Below are positions 50,537-59,275 of a DNA stretch of 60,004 bases, in pieces. Under the pieces are notes generated by a model that saw only the letters and a program-made list of their open reading frames with translations, had not been told where the DNA came from and ran no database searches. This DNA comes from Lyngbya confervoides BDU141951 (GTDB taxonomy: Bacteria > Cyanobacteriota > Cyanobacteriia > Thermosynechococcales > Thermosynechococcaceae), in assembly GCF_000817775.3 (NCBI RefSeq), contig NZ_JTHE03000035.1, positions 1-60,004 on the forward strand, given 5' to 3'. The translations under genes and the position numbers were made by a program. Position 1 is the stretch's first letter. Every line of letters starts with the position of its first letter.

Positions 50537-52045
50537 CTACCGCAAAAATAGCTTATAAGCAGGATTATGGCTCTCATTCCAGTAGGGATATCCCAGCCGA
50601 TCTAGAAATGGCTGCAAGTCCGATATCTCTGCCGGGGGAACCTGCATTCCCACCACAATTCGACCGTAGTCTGCCCCGTTATTGCGGTAATGAAAGAGAC
50701 TGATGTTCCAGCTTGGGTTCATGCTGCTCAAAAACTTCATCAGAGCCCCAGGTCGCTCAGGAAACTCAAAGCGATAGAGCAGCTCATGATCGACCAAGGG
50801 CGATCGCCCCCCCACCATGTGGCGCAGGTGCAGCTTGGACAGTTCATCGTCGGTTAAATCAAGGGTCCTAAAACCATGGGACTCAAAATTTTCCACCAGA
50901 CTTGCCGCATCCTGACGACCGCTGATTTGTAACCCAACAAAGATGTGAGCTTCGTGGGTATCCGCCATTCGATAATTAAACTCCGTGAGACTATGCTGAC
51001 CGAGACAGGTGCAAAACTTGCGAAAGCTGCCGCGTTCTTCGGGAATGGTCACCGCTAGCAGCGCCTCCCGTTGCTCTCCCACCTCAGCGCGTTCTGCCAC
51101 AAAGCGCAGCCGATCAAAATTCATATTTGCGCCACAGGCCACGGCAATGAGGGTCTCATCCTGGATTTTCTCACGCGCCACATAGGCTTTGACCCCCGCG
51201 ATCGCCAGGGCACCAGCGGGCTCTAGAATGGATCGCGTATCTTCGAAGACATCCTTGATGGCCGCGCAGATATCATCCGTATTGACCCGAATAATTTCAT
51301 CCACATAGTTCTGGCAGAGTCGAAAGGTTTCCTGACCTACCTGGCGGACGGCCACGCCATCGGCAAACAGTCCCACCTGCGAAAGTCTCACCCGCTTGCC
51401 AGCCTGGAGCGACTGTGCCATGGCATCGGCATCCACCGGCTCAACGCCAATCACCTTAATCTCTGGACGCAGTCGCTTGACGTAGGCCGCGATTCCCGAA
51501 ATGAGTCCCCCTCCCCCAATGGCAATAAAAATGGCATGAATAGGCTGCTGACATTGCCGAAGTAGCTCCATCCCAATCGTGCCCTGCCCTGCAATGACAA
51601 AGGGATCGTCGAAGGGATGAATGAAGGTAAGACCTCGATCGATCTCAAGTTGCTTGGCATGGGCGCAGGCATCATCGTAGGTGTCGCCGTAAAGCACCAC
51701 CTCTGCGCCGCGGGCGGCCACCGCTTCCACCTTCATGCGGGGCGTGGTAACCGGCATCACAATCACGGCCCGAGTCCCCAACTTCTGGGCTGACAAGGCC
51801 ACCCCTTGAGCATGGTTGCCCGCAGAAGCGGCAATGACCCCACGCTGTAGCTGATCTAGGGGCAAATGAGCCATTTTGTTATAGGCCCCCCGCAGCTTGA
51901 AGGAAAACACAGGCTGCATGTCTTCCCGCTTTAGCAAGAGTCGATTATGCAGGCGATGGGAAAGATTGGGAGCGAGTTCCAGGGGAGACTCTTGGGCCAC
52001 ATCATAGACGCGGGCGGTCAGAATTTTCTCCAAATAGTCGTCCAT
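50537..52045 (-). CDS. ilvA: Threonine ammonia-lyase (threonine deaminase), biosynthetic
   Basis: The 502-residue enzyme shows the PLP-fold type II signature: PVFSFKLRGAYNKMAHL, in which the lysine binds PLP, AASAGNHAQGVALSA, then IAIGGGGLISGIAAYVKRL and VACGANMNFDRLRF. Two C-terminal ACT-like domains follow, at about residues 330-400 (LLAVTIPEERGSFRKFC) and 425-495 (RFEFPERPGALMKFL), which bind isoleucine and valine in the long, allosteric IlvA type. It converts threonine to 2-oxobutanoate, the first committed step of isoleucine synthesis. The start at 52045 opens with MDDYLEKILTARVYDVAQES, as in homologues. It is divergent from a DUF39 gene across a spacer with 14-base repeats. Confidence 0.95.
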   Translation of the reverse strand: MDDYLEKILTARVYDVAQESPLELAPNLSHRLHNRLLLKREDMQPVFSFKLRGAYNKMAHLPLDQLQRGVIAASAGNHAQGVALSAQKLGTRAVIVMPVTTPRMKVEAVAARGAEVVLYGDTYDDACAHAKQLEIDRGLTFIHPFDDPFVIAGQGTIGMELLRQCQQPIHAIFIAIGGGGLISGIAAYVKRLRPEIKVIGVEPVDADAMAQSLQAGKRVRLSQVGLFADGVAVRQVGQETFRLCQNYVDEIIRVNTDDICAAIKDVFEDTRSILEPAGALAIAGVKAYVAREKIQDETLIAVACGANMNFDRLRFVAERAEVGEQREALLAVTIPEERGSFRKFCTCLGQHSLTEFNYRMADTHEAHIFVGLQISGRQDAASLVENFESHGFRTLDLTDDELSKLHLRHMVGGRSPLVDHELLYRFEFPERPGALMKFLSSMNPSWNISLFHYRNNGADYGRIVVGMQVPPAEISDLQPFLDRLGYPYWNESHNPAYKLFLR

Positions 52046-52248
52046 GATGGGGAAAGGCGGCGCAGTGAATAATTAACGATCGCAGTCCCCATTGTATCGA
52101 GCAATGCTCTGTTCTCGGATCCTGGCCCCTCAAAGCTAGGGATGCTGTCCGACAACTGCCTGGCACCAAAATGCCATGATCCGCTCTGGGTCAAAAAATA
52201 TATAGCTCCCATCATCTATGGCTCCCACAGGCCTCCCGGCAATTGAGT

Positions 52249-52289
52249 ACAGTATTGACGGAATAGTATCGACAGCACAGTATTGACGG
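52249..52289. repeat. Three 14-base direct repeats upstream of the DUF39 gene
   Basis: Copies start at 52249, 52263 and 52277: ACAGTATTGACGGA, ATAGTATCGACAGC, ACAGTATTGACGGC (the first and last are nearly identical). They lie 46-86 bases before the DUF39 start in the ilvA divergent spacer and could be an iterated operator, or slippage repeats. TTGAC within each unit resembles a -35 box. Confidence 0.65.
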
Positions 52290-52334
52290 CAGGCCTATGC
52301 CCTCAATGACCCACCCTCTATCCCCCGTAACACC

Positions 52335-53531
52335 ATGCGCACCTGGGACGAAATTAACGACAAGATTGCTCACCAGCAAGCGACGATTTGGACCCTTGAG
52401 GAACTAAAGGCCAAGGTGGCCGACCTAGGAATCCGGGACTGTGCCAAGCAAGTGGATGTTCTGGTGGCGGGCACCTTTGAGCCCATGGAATCCTCCGGGG
52501 CAATTCTGAATCTGGGCCAAACCGATCCACCCATTAAAATTCGGCAATGCTGGATTGATAATGTGGCCGCCTACGCAGGGTTTGGCCCTGTGGATCTTTA
52601 CCTGGGGGCAGCCCATCCCACAGACTCCCCCAATGGCCTGGACCCGTTGGAAACCGAAGAGCATCGGGAACGAGGCGGCGGCCACGTCATTGAGGATTTA
52701 ATTGCTGGGAAAACCCTGCCCCTCAAAGCTCTGGGACAGGTTACGGATTGCTATCCTCGCCCCAAGCTCGAAACCACGATTTCCAAAGATACGATTAACC
52801 AGTTTTATCTGTTTAATCCACGCAATCTTTACCAAAACTTTATCGTGGGGGTCAATGGCGGCGATCGCCCCCTGGCTACCCACCTGGGTCCTCTCCTCCC
52901 CCAGTTGGGAAACGCTGTCTATTCAAACCTCGGGGCCCTGTCCCCTCTGCTGAATGATCCTCACCTGCGGCTGATTGGCATCGGCAGCCGCATTTTCCTG
53001 GGGGGCGCAGCGGGCTATGTCACCTGGGAAGGAACCCAACATTTTCCCCTCCAGAAACGTCTGGCTAACCAAACCCCCATTGGCCCAGCCGCCACCCTCG
53101 CCCTAATTGGAGATGCCAAGCACATGTCCACCCACTGGGTTCGGGGCTGTTTTTTTCCACAGTATGGCCCCTCCTTAATGCTGGGGATCGGTATCCCGTT
53201 TCCCGTGCTGGATGAGGCCGTCATTGAAGCCTGTGCCGTCAGCGATCAAGATCTGGTCGCTCCCGTTATTGACTTTTCTATTCCGCGGCGGATCCGCCCG
53301 AGCTTCGGTCTGGTCACCTACGAGCAGCTCAAGCAGGGTCACATTATCCTCGAAAATCGCCGGGTGCGTACGGCGCCTCTGGCCAGCCTTTACCTGGCCA
53401 GACAGGTGGCCGAAACCTTCAAGCAGCAAATCCAGCGCGGCGACTTTCTCCTGTCTCCCCCCGTGGCGCCCCTGCCTGCAGACCGGGCATTTATCTCTCA
53501 AGATAGCTGGCGCAGCCAGAGCGAAGCCTAG
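52335..53531 (+). CDS. DUF39 homocysteine biosynthesis-type protein
   Basis: The 398-residue protein belongs to the DUF39 family, called homocysteine biosynthesis protein after archaeal members that insert sulfur into aspartate semialdehyde. Recognisable blocks are VLVAGTFEPMESSGAILNLG, then AYAGFGPVDLYLGAAH, ERGGGHVIEDLIAGKTLPL, IGSRIFLGGAAGYVTWEGTQ and DAKHMSTHWVRGCFFPQYGP, whose cysteine is a candidate active-site residue. Archaeal forms usually carry extra CBS or ferredoxin domains or a partner; here the protein is a stand-alone core, as in other cyanobacteria. A sulfur-transfer role is inferred from the family; cyanobacteria have other methionine routes. It is divergent from ilvA. Confidence 0.82.
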   Translation: MRTWDEINDKIAHQQATIWTLEELKAKVADLGIRDCAKQVDVLVAGTFEPMESSGAILNLGQTDPPIKIRQCWIDNVAAYAGFGPVDLYLGAAHPTDSPNGLDPLETEEHRERGGGHVIEDLIAGKTLPLKALGQVTDCYPRPKLETTISKDTINQFYLFNPRNLYQNFIVGVNGGDRPLATHLGPLLPQLGNAVYSNLGALSPLLNDPHLRLIGIGSRIFLGGAAGYVTWEGTQHFPLQKRLANQTPIGPAATLALIGDAKHMSTHWVRGCFFPQYGPSLMLGIGIPFPVLDEAVIEACAVSDQDLVAPVIDFSIPRRIRPSFGLVTYEQLKQGHIILENRRVRTAPLASLYLARQVAETFKQQIQRGDFLLSPPVAPLPADRAFISQDSWRSQSEA

Positions 53532-53560
53532 GATCGCGCCCGGACGCGACTGGCTTCTGC

Positions 53561-54475
53561 TCAATTTTCTGCCTGGCGGGTTTCAGCGTAATAGGTCCAG
53601 TGGCGGCGATCCATGTAGGGCTTGGGATCAATGGCTTTGCCATCGTGGTAAATGGAATAGTGTAGGTGAGTTCCCGTGGATCGGCCCGTACTGCCCATGT
53701 AGCCAATGAGCTGCCCTGGCTTGACCGAACTGTTGGGCGCGATCGCCAACTGAGAGAGGTGCCCATAGAGGGTTTCGTAGTTCTGCTCACTTTTGATCAA
53801 CACATGGTAGCCGTAGCCGCCATCGTAGCCCGCCCGCTCTGCCTTACCGGCCACAGTTGCAAAAATAGGGGTTCCCTCTGATCCTAAAATATCGATGCCA
53901 TCATGCCCTTCGTACCCCCCTGTTCCGAAGGGATTCGGACGCACGCCAAAATCAGAAGACACCCAAAATTCCCCCTGAACCGGATTCCCCTTGGGCGTTG
54001 CTTGAACAGTGCGCGCCTCGCGCTCCAGGGTTTGCTCTAAGGCGGGCCGAGTCTGATGCTGCAACACCTTGGCCAGACGAGGGAGTTTAGACTTGGCCAG
54101 ATTGATTTGCTCAACGGCAGGAATTGTGGTGGGCACGCCGCCCCGACCCTCCACCGATGGCAAGACCGCTTTCTCTAAATTCTGCGTGGCGCTCATGCGG
54201 GGTAACCCGGCCCGCCGATTTAGCACTTCAATCTCCTGGTTCAAGACCTCGATCTGACTGACCACTTCCTGGGTGGTGCTTGCTAAGGCGCGATTTTGCT
54301 GGTAGTAGCGATAGGCGATCCCCAAGCCGCCAGCCGCGGGGATCGCACAGAGGGCCAGCAAAGCCATGGCCTTGGCCTTAGACCTCAACAAAAGCCTGAG
54401 CATCAAGCGCTCGTCCCGGCTTAAAATTCCAAGACCGTAAATCGCCTCTTTTAACGGGTTCGATTTAGAAGTCAT
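53561..54475 (-). CDS. Membrane-anchored M23 peptidase (LytM/lysostaphin-type)
   Basis: The 304-residue protein has a cytoplasmic N-terminus, one membrane segment at about residues 36-52 (LLALCAIPAAGGLGIAYRY) and a coiled-coil (EVVSQIEVLNQEIEVLNRRA). The M23 domain occupies the last ~125 residues: GYEGHDGIDILGSEGTPIFA (His and Asp zinc ligands), YGHLSQLAI, and GTHLHYSIYHDG (HxH). All zinc and catalytic residues are present. Such enzymes cut the peptides of peptidoglycan during growth or division, or act as EnvC-like factors. It faces the DUF39 gene tail to tail, with 29 bases between stops. Confidence 0.88.
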   Translation of the reverse strand: MTSKSNPLKEAIYGLGILSRDERLMLRLLLRSKAKAMALLALCAIPAAGGLGIAYRYYQQNRALASTTQEVVSQIEVLNQEIEVLNRRAGLPRMSATQNLEKAVLPSVEGRGGVPTTIPAVEQINLAKSKLPRLAKVLQHQTRPALEQTLEREARTVQATPKGNPVQGEFWVSSDFGVRPNPFGTGGYEGHDGIDILGSEGTPIFATVAGKAERAGYDGGYGYHVLIKSEQNYETLYGHLSQLAIAPNSSVKPGQLIGYMGSTGRSTGTHLHYSIYHDGKAIDPKPYMDRRHWTYYAETRQAEN

Positions 54476-54882
54476 AAGTATTTTTGCTTAGTCTTTTTGG
54501 AAGATCTGTTAAGGAGTATATCAGAAATGGGGATCGCATTAAGATTTGTTTAATTTTTGGGGATAAATCCTGAGAAGGTACTAAGAATGGGCGGCCCGTG
54601 GCGCGTTCCTGGGGCGCCTCAAGAAGCACGCCCGAGGGGATCTTTGGAGGTGCCTCAGGATGATCCCCAGGGGAAGATCGACAGGACCTCGGAGAAGAGA
54701 AAATCGATGTTCTGCTTCCCTGACTTTCTGGACTCATCCACGGGGATCACAAGGACAGAGGATTTAAAAATCGTGGTCCAGATCCTCGCCTTAGGAGAAA
54801 GCAAGCTAGGATGGGCTAACGCCATCGAGGTTTTCAATCTCGACAACTTGGTGTTCCAGTCTGCACCTTCGCCTGAACATCC
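54476..54882. other. Spacer between the M23 gene and mazG
   Basis: No convincing gene. An open frame of 127 codons (54557-54940) overlaps the mazG start and has no recognisable features. The first ~80 bases are AT-rich (about 54477-54560) and probably hold the M23 gene promoter. Confidence 0.45.
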
Positions 54883-56043
54883 ATGGGTATTCTCGAAAGT
54901 AAGGGTGGCCTTCAACTCCTCAGCGTTGAAATGCTGCTGAGTCGGTCTTTGCCTCTGAAAGCGCCCCTATTTATTTCACCGATTCATTCTCGATCTAGCT
55001 TGGAGACGCTATGCCAGCATCTCCAGTCCCAAGGCGGCGGCGATCGCGCGGTCCAGCTCTTTTCGCCCTTGGATCCCAGGGCTCCCGTCTACACCAGGGA
55101 GGGGCTGGCTCCGCTGATGACGGCGATCGCCGCTGAGCCCCTAGAGTTTCCCCTGGCCCTCTATGTGGAAGCACCTGCCGTTCAGCCGGCCCTGCAGCGT
55201 TTAGTGGATGTGGTGGCACAACTGCGGCATCCTGAGGACGGTTGTCCCTGGGATCTTGAGCAGACCCCAGAGAGTTTAACTCCCTATATCTTGGAGGAAG
55301 CCTACGAAACCATTGATGCCATTCAGTCAGGCGATGCCGCAGCCATTGCCGATGAACTGGGCGACTTACTGTTACAGGTGGTGTTGCAGGCTCAAATTGC
55401 CAGCGAGGCTCAACAATTCACCCTCAAAGAGGTGGCCCAGGGCATTGCCGAAAAGCTAGTTCGCCGTCATCCCCACGTTTTTGGGGATCTCCAGGTCAAC
55501 AGCATTGAACAGGTAAAAGCTAACTGGGAAAGCATTAAGGCTGCAGAGCAGGGGCGATCGCCTGCGGAGGTTCAGCACATCAGTCACCGCATGCAGAAAG
55601 ATGCCAAGCGTTTTCCTCCCATTGTGGCCGGGCTGAAACTTTCTAAACAAGCAGCCGAGGCTGGCCTGGAGTGGTCGGACCTAGGAGGCGTTTGGGAAAA
55701 ATTTTACGAAGAGCTGGCGGAATTTCAAGAAGCCCTACTGAATGGTCCGACAGAGGATCAATTGGCAGAACTGGGGGATCTGCTCTTTACCCTGATTAAC
55801 GTGGCCCGCTGGTGTCAGCTAGATCCCAGTGCAGCCCTCCAAAAGACCAACCAAAAGCTGATTGAGCGTATACGGATCATCGAGGGCAAGGCCGATCGCC
55901 CCCTCACGGACTATTCCCTGCAGGAGTTAGACGATCTCTGGAATGGGGCCAAACAGGATCTGGCCCATGCCCCTTCCCAGGGGGCGAACTCCCAGAATGG
56001 TCAGCATTCCCTGCCTTCTTCCGCCGCCGAAGTCTCTTCTTGA
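54883..56043 (+). CDS. mazG: Nucleoside triphosphate pyrophosphohydrolase MazG
   Basis: The product from ATG 54883 has 386 residues; ATG 54931 is another possible start, and neither has a good ribosome site. After a ~100-residue N-terminal part specific to cyanobacterial members (PLFISPIHSRSSLETLCQHL), two MazG repeats follow: LRHPEDGCPWDLEQTPESLT with EEAYETIDAI and ADELGDLLLQV, and FPPIVAGLKLSKQAAEAGL with EELAEFQEAL and LAELGDLLFTLIN. The EExxE and ExxD sets bind magnesium. MazG hydrolyses NTPs to NMPs, with house-cleaning and (p)ppGpp-related functions in other bacteria. Its last 43 bases overlap the convergent trmD gene. Confidence 0.92.
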   Translation: MGILESKGGLQLLSVEMLLSRSLPLKAPLFISPIHSRSSLETLCQHLQSQGGGDRAVQLFSPLDPRAPVYTREGLAPLMTAIAAEPLEFPLALYVEAPAVQPALQRLVDVVAQLRHPEDGCPWDLEQTPESLTPYILEEAYETIDAIQSGDAAAIADELGDLLLQVVLQAQIASEAQQFTLKEVAQGIAEKLVRRHPHVFGDLQVNSIEQVKANWESIKAAEQGRSPAEVQHISHRMQKDAKRFPPIVAGLKLSKQAAEAGLEWSDLGGVWEKFYEELAEFQEALLNGPTEDQLAELGDLLFTLINVARWCQLDPSAALQKTNQKLIERIRIIEGKADRPLTDYSLQELDDLWNGAKQDLAHAPSQGANSQNGQHSLPSSAAEVSS

Positions 56044-56729
56044 CGACGCAGCCAGGCTTGATATAAATCGGGTCGGCGCGTTTGAGTGCGCTGCCGCTGC
56101 TGCTGTTGCCGCCATTGGGCAATGGCTCCGTGGTGGCCTGAGCGCAGGACCTCCGGAACCGCCCAGCCTCGAAAGACCGCCGGTCGCGTGTAGTGAGGAT
56201 AATCCAGCAGCCCGTCCTGGAAACTGTCCTCGCGCAGAGAAGCCACCTTGCCCACGGTGCCCGGAAGCAGACGCACAATGCCATTCAGAAGCGCCAGAGC
56301 TGGAATCTCACCACAGGTCAGCACGTAATCTCCCATGGAAATTTCCCGAGTCGCGAGATGTTCCATCACCCGCTCATCAATTCCCTCGTAGTGACCGCAA
56401 ATGATGACGCATTGAGCCATCTGATGGGCTAGGGATTGGAGCAGGGTTTGGGTCAGCTTCTCCCCCTGGGGCGTCACCGCGATAATCTCTCGCGGCGACA
56501 GGGAGGGAAGCGCTTCCACCGCTGCAAAAATCGGGTCTGGCTTCATCAGCATTCCCACTCCCCCCCCGTAGGGTTCATCATCTACCCGGTGGTGCTTATC
56601 AGTGGTAAAGCTGCGAGGATTGGTGAAATGGACCTCTGCAATGCCCCGATCAAGCGCCTTGGCCATGAGTCCCACCGACAGCGGCGAGTCAAAAAACTCT
56701 GGAAACAGCGTCACGATGTCAAAACGCAC
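56001..56729 (-). CDS. trmD: tRNA (guanine-37-N1)-methyltransferase
   Basis: The start is a GTG at 56729 following AAGGA; 242 residues. The N-terminal knot domain opens with VRFDIVTLFPEFFDSPLSVG and contains RVDDEPYGGGVGMLM, CGHYEGIDERV and the S-adenosylmethionine loop GDYVLTCGEIPAL, then VGKVASLREDSF and LDYPHYTRPAVFRGWAVPEV. TrmD methylates G37 of tRNAs and prevents +1 frameshifting. The catalytic Asp/Arg region is complete. The C-terminal end is Gln/Arg-rich and overlaps the mazG 3' end over 43 bases in antisense. No rimM or rplS gene is next to it. Confidence 0.94.
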   Translation of the reverse strand: MRFDIVTLFPEFFDSPLSVGLMAKALDRGIAEVHFTNPRSFTTDKHHRVDDEPYGGGVGMLMKPDPIFAAVEALPSLSPREIIAVTPQGEKLTQTLLQSLAHQMAQCVIICGHYEGIDERVMEHLATREISMGDYVLTCGEIPALALLNGIVRLLPGTVGKVASLREDSFQDGLLDYPHYTRPAVFRGWAVPEVLRSGHHGAIAQWRQQQQRQRTQTRRPDLYQAWLRRQEETSAAEEGREC

Positions 56730-56804
56730 CAAACTTCATCCTTTTCCTGAGGAGCTTGCCCCTAGATCTCCGGGGTTACCCAGCTTTTAGCCCAAAATTG
56801 GCAC

Positions 56805-57698
56805 TTAAACCCAGGCGCAGTGAGGACCGCCCACCGGCCCTGATGTGGCAACCAGCATTGAGCCGATTCCTTCATCGGTAAAAATTTCGAGTAGGAGAGC
56901 ATGGGGAACCCGACCATCAATGATGTGGGCCGCTCGCACCCCCTGAGCCAGGGTGCGTACGCAGCAGTTCAATTTGGGGATCATCCCCCCCGATACAACC
57001 CCGGTTTCAATCAGATGACGCGCTTGCTGAATATCTAAATGTTTAATCAGGGTGGTTGGATCGTGAAAGTCCTGGAGCAGTCCAGGGGTGTCGGTGAGTA
57101 AGATGAGTTTTTCAGCGCCCAGGGCGGCAGCTAGCTCCCCGGCAACCGTGTCCGCGTTGATATTGTAAGCTTGGCCATTCTCATCGGCGGCGACACTGGA
57201 CACCACCGGAATATAGTTGGCATTCACCAGGGCGGCGATGACATCGGGATTGATGTTGGCCACCTCACCCACAAAGCCGATTTGAGACTCTTCCGTAGGC
57301 CGTGCCGTAATCAGGTTGGCATCTTTGCCACACACCCCGACTGCGGCTCCCCCCGCTTGGTTAATCAGGGCCACCAATTCCTTATTCACCCGGCCCACAA
57401 GCACCATCTCCACCACATCCATGGTGGGTGCATCCGTGACCCGCAACCCATTCAGAAACTGGGCCTCCAACCCTATTTTTTGAAGCCACACATTAATTTC
57501 GGGGCCACCGCCATGAACCACCACCGGACGAATGCCCACGGACGCCATAAAAACAATATCCCGAATGACCTGCGCTTTCAGGCTGCTATCTTTCATGGCA
57601 GCCCCACCGTATTTGACCACCAGGGTTTGACCGGCAAAGGATTGGATGTAGGGCAAGGCCTCGCTAAGGATGCGGACGCGATCGCTATTTTCAAACAT
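56805..57698 (-). CDS. argB: Acetylglutamate kinase
   Basis: The 297-residue enzyme contains the expected blocks: [73 protein letters not shown]-like region (here [13 protein letters not shown]), [27 protein letters not shown] and [18 protein letters not shown]. The lysine and glycine-rich residues for ATP and acetylglutamate binding are intact. It phosphorylates N-acetylglutamate in arginine synthesis; in cyanobacteria the enzyme is relieved of arginine inhibition by PII, and the C-terminal part typical of PII-sensitive enzymes is present. It is divergent from msrB. Confidence 0.95.
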   Translation of the reverse strand: MFENSDRVRILSEALPYIQSFAGQTLVVKYGGAAMKDSSLKAQVIRDIVFMASVGIRPVVVHGGGPEINVWLQKIGLEAQFLNGLRVTDAPTMDVVEMVLVGRVNKELVALINQAGGAAVGVCGKDANLITARPTEESQIGFVGEVANINPDVIAALVNANYIPVVSSVAADENGQAYNINADTVAGELAAALGAEKLILLTDTPGLLQDFHDPTTLIKHLDIQQARHLIETGVVSGGMIPKLNCCVRTLAQGVRAAHIIDGRVPHALLLEIFTDEGIGSMLVATSGPVGGPHCAWV

Positions 57699-57875
57699 AA
57701 GGCTCCAATCAATCCTCTCTAAACTGGATCAACATCCAACAAACTTGTTAGTAATAGGAAGAGAGCAAACTTCCTAGCTGGTCCCCAGTCAGGGATCATC
57801 CCGCACTTGTGGAGATTACCGGAAGTCAGGCGCTCATCCAACAAGCAGTGTATCCCGAAGCGGCAGAGAAACAAC

Positions 57876-58394
57876 ATGACCCTAGACCGCCGAAAACTTC
57901 TGTGGGGTGGTCTCACTTTACTGGGAGCAATTCCCCTCATTCAGTTCATTTCTAACAGCGAGGAGACTATGGCATCGTCCAAATCAACCCAATCATCCTT
58001 TCCCGTCAGCAAAACTGAGGCGCAGTGGCAAGCCGAGCTGTCGCCAGAACAATATAGAGTCCTGCGCAAGCATGGAACCGAGCGTGCCGGAACCAGTCCT
58101 CTGGACAAAAAATATGATCCAGGCACTTACGTCTGCGCCGGCTGTGGCCAACCCCTGTTTACTTCCGACACAAAGTTTAATAGCGGAACTGGTTGGCCCA
58201 GTTTCTACGACCCCATCGCTGGCAGTGTGGAAACCTCCGTCGATCGCTCTCTATTCATGGTCAGAACTGAGGTTCACTGCAGCCGCTGTGGCGGGCACTT
58301 GGGGCATGTTTTTCCCGATGGTCCCAAGCCCACGGGCCTGCGTTACTGCATCAATGGCGTCTCCCTCGATTTTGATTCAGAGAGCGAAGCGTAG
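57876..58394 (+). CDS. msrB: Peptide methionine (R)-S-oxide reductase with Tat-like signal
   Basis: The ATG at 57876 is preferred because an export signal follows immediately: [20 protein letters not shown], with a twin-arginine core (DRRKLL) and a hydrophobic stretch. The mature MsrB domain has [20 protein letters not shown], zinc-binding CAGCG and CSRCG pairs, [14 protein letters not shown] and the catalytic [12 protein letters not shown]. It reduces methionine-R-sulfoxide in proteins. A Tat signal would place it folded in the periplasm or thylakoid lumen, where oxidised proteins arise. It is divergent from argB. An internal ATG at 57969 could produce a cytoplasmic form. Confidence 0.9.
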   Translation: MTLDRRKLLWGGLTLLGAIPLIQFISNSEETMASSKSTQSSFPVSKTEAQWQAELSPEQYRVLRKHGTERAGTSPLDKKYDPGTYVCAGCGQPLFTSDTKFNSGTGWPSFYDPIAGSVETSVDRSLFMVRTEVHCSRCGGHLGHVFPDGPKPTGLRYCINGVSLDFDSESEA

Positions 58395-58495
58395 GAGGGC
58401 TTCCCTTTCCGGGCTGTTTCCGCCCACGGTCAGGGCATGTGCTCAGAGTGCCCTGCTACTCTGAGCAACCTGGCGCTAGTAAAAGCGTCCAGGGT

Positions 58496-58942
58496 CTAGG
58501 GGTGGACCGCTCCTGGGGCAGCCACGTAATCGAGTAGTTGGTTGAGATACTGGCGATGCACAACCGCTAGGGAGAGTCCCCGCTTGGACAGCTTGCGAGT
58601 GCGTTGCAGTTCTGTGTTTTGCACCTCTAATCGGACTAAGATTTCTCGATGCGGATCATAATCTAGGATCTGGGGCAGAAAATGGCGCTGGTTCCACACA
58701 ATTTCTGGCTGGGCCAGATACCGACGCGTGGGGTTAAATCCTTTTTCAAAGTAAAGCTCGCGATAGGTGCAAACCAAAACGACGAGACCGCGACCTTGAC
58801 ACAGGTAGTGATGGTAACCAAACCCTAGCAGATCGTCTCGATGGCGACGATTGTAGAGGTCCAACACCCGCCCGAGATGCAAATCATTGGAAAACTTACT
58901 GAGAAACCCAGGTTGAAATCCTTGACTAAACATACCATTCAT
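58496..58942 (-). CDS. Conserved hypothetical protein
   Basis: The ATG at 58942 (or 58933) is used; TTG codons precede it. The ~148-residue protein is soluble and rich in Tyr, His and Arg. Notable parts are MFSQGFQPGFLSKFSNDLHL, RRHRDDLLGFGYHHYLCQGR and LVVLVCTYRELYFEKGFNPT. No signal peptide or known motif is visible. I do not recognise the family. It converges on msrB with about 100 bases between, and it is divergent from nagA. Coding character is supported by length and codon pattern but is less certain than for the neighbouring genes. Confidence 0.55.
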   Translation of the reverse strand: MNGMFSQGFQPGFLSKFSNDLHLGRVLDLYNRRHRDDLLGFGYHHYLCQGRGLVVLVCTYRELYFEKGFNPTRRYLAQPEIVWNQRHFLPQILDYDPHREILVRLEVQNTELQRTRKLSKRGLSLAVVHRQYLNQLLDYVAAPGAVHP

Positions 58943-59275
58943 CAACAAAGGCGATGGAATAGAGCATAGCGTCTGCCTGTGAGGAGAAAAACAGCATAAA
59001 TACCGGAGACGCCCTCTGATTTTGCCTAACCCTGCGTAGGTTTACGGAGGGGATCAGGCAGGAGGCTGATCTTGTGCATTCAGGGGGAAATGGTCCGGCT
59101 GGCTTCCCTGAAAGGCAGAAGCAATGGTGCAAGGAGCTGTTACGGGTGAAGTAATCCCAAAGGGTCCGAGATCACTTTACATAACTATGACTTATCATAC
59201 GTCATGAATTAGATTTTTTTCGCTCATTCCCTGTGCCCAGTCCTGGGATGCATCGGCCTGCCCCCTTTTCGACTC
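58943..59275. other. Divergent spacer upstream of nagA with several potential stems
   Basis: No gene. Inverted pairs GCGTCT (58969-58974) / AGACGC (59007-59012) and GATCAG (59052-59057) / CTGATC (59066-59071) are present. The last 100 bases are AT-rich (TTTACATAACTATGACTTAT) and probably contain the nagA promoter. No known riboswitch class was recognised. Confidence 0.4.

Noticed and set aside
54557-54940. 127-codon open frame upstream of mazG
   Set aside because: It overlaps the mazG start, shows no known motif and has no clear ribosome site; kept as spacer.
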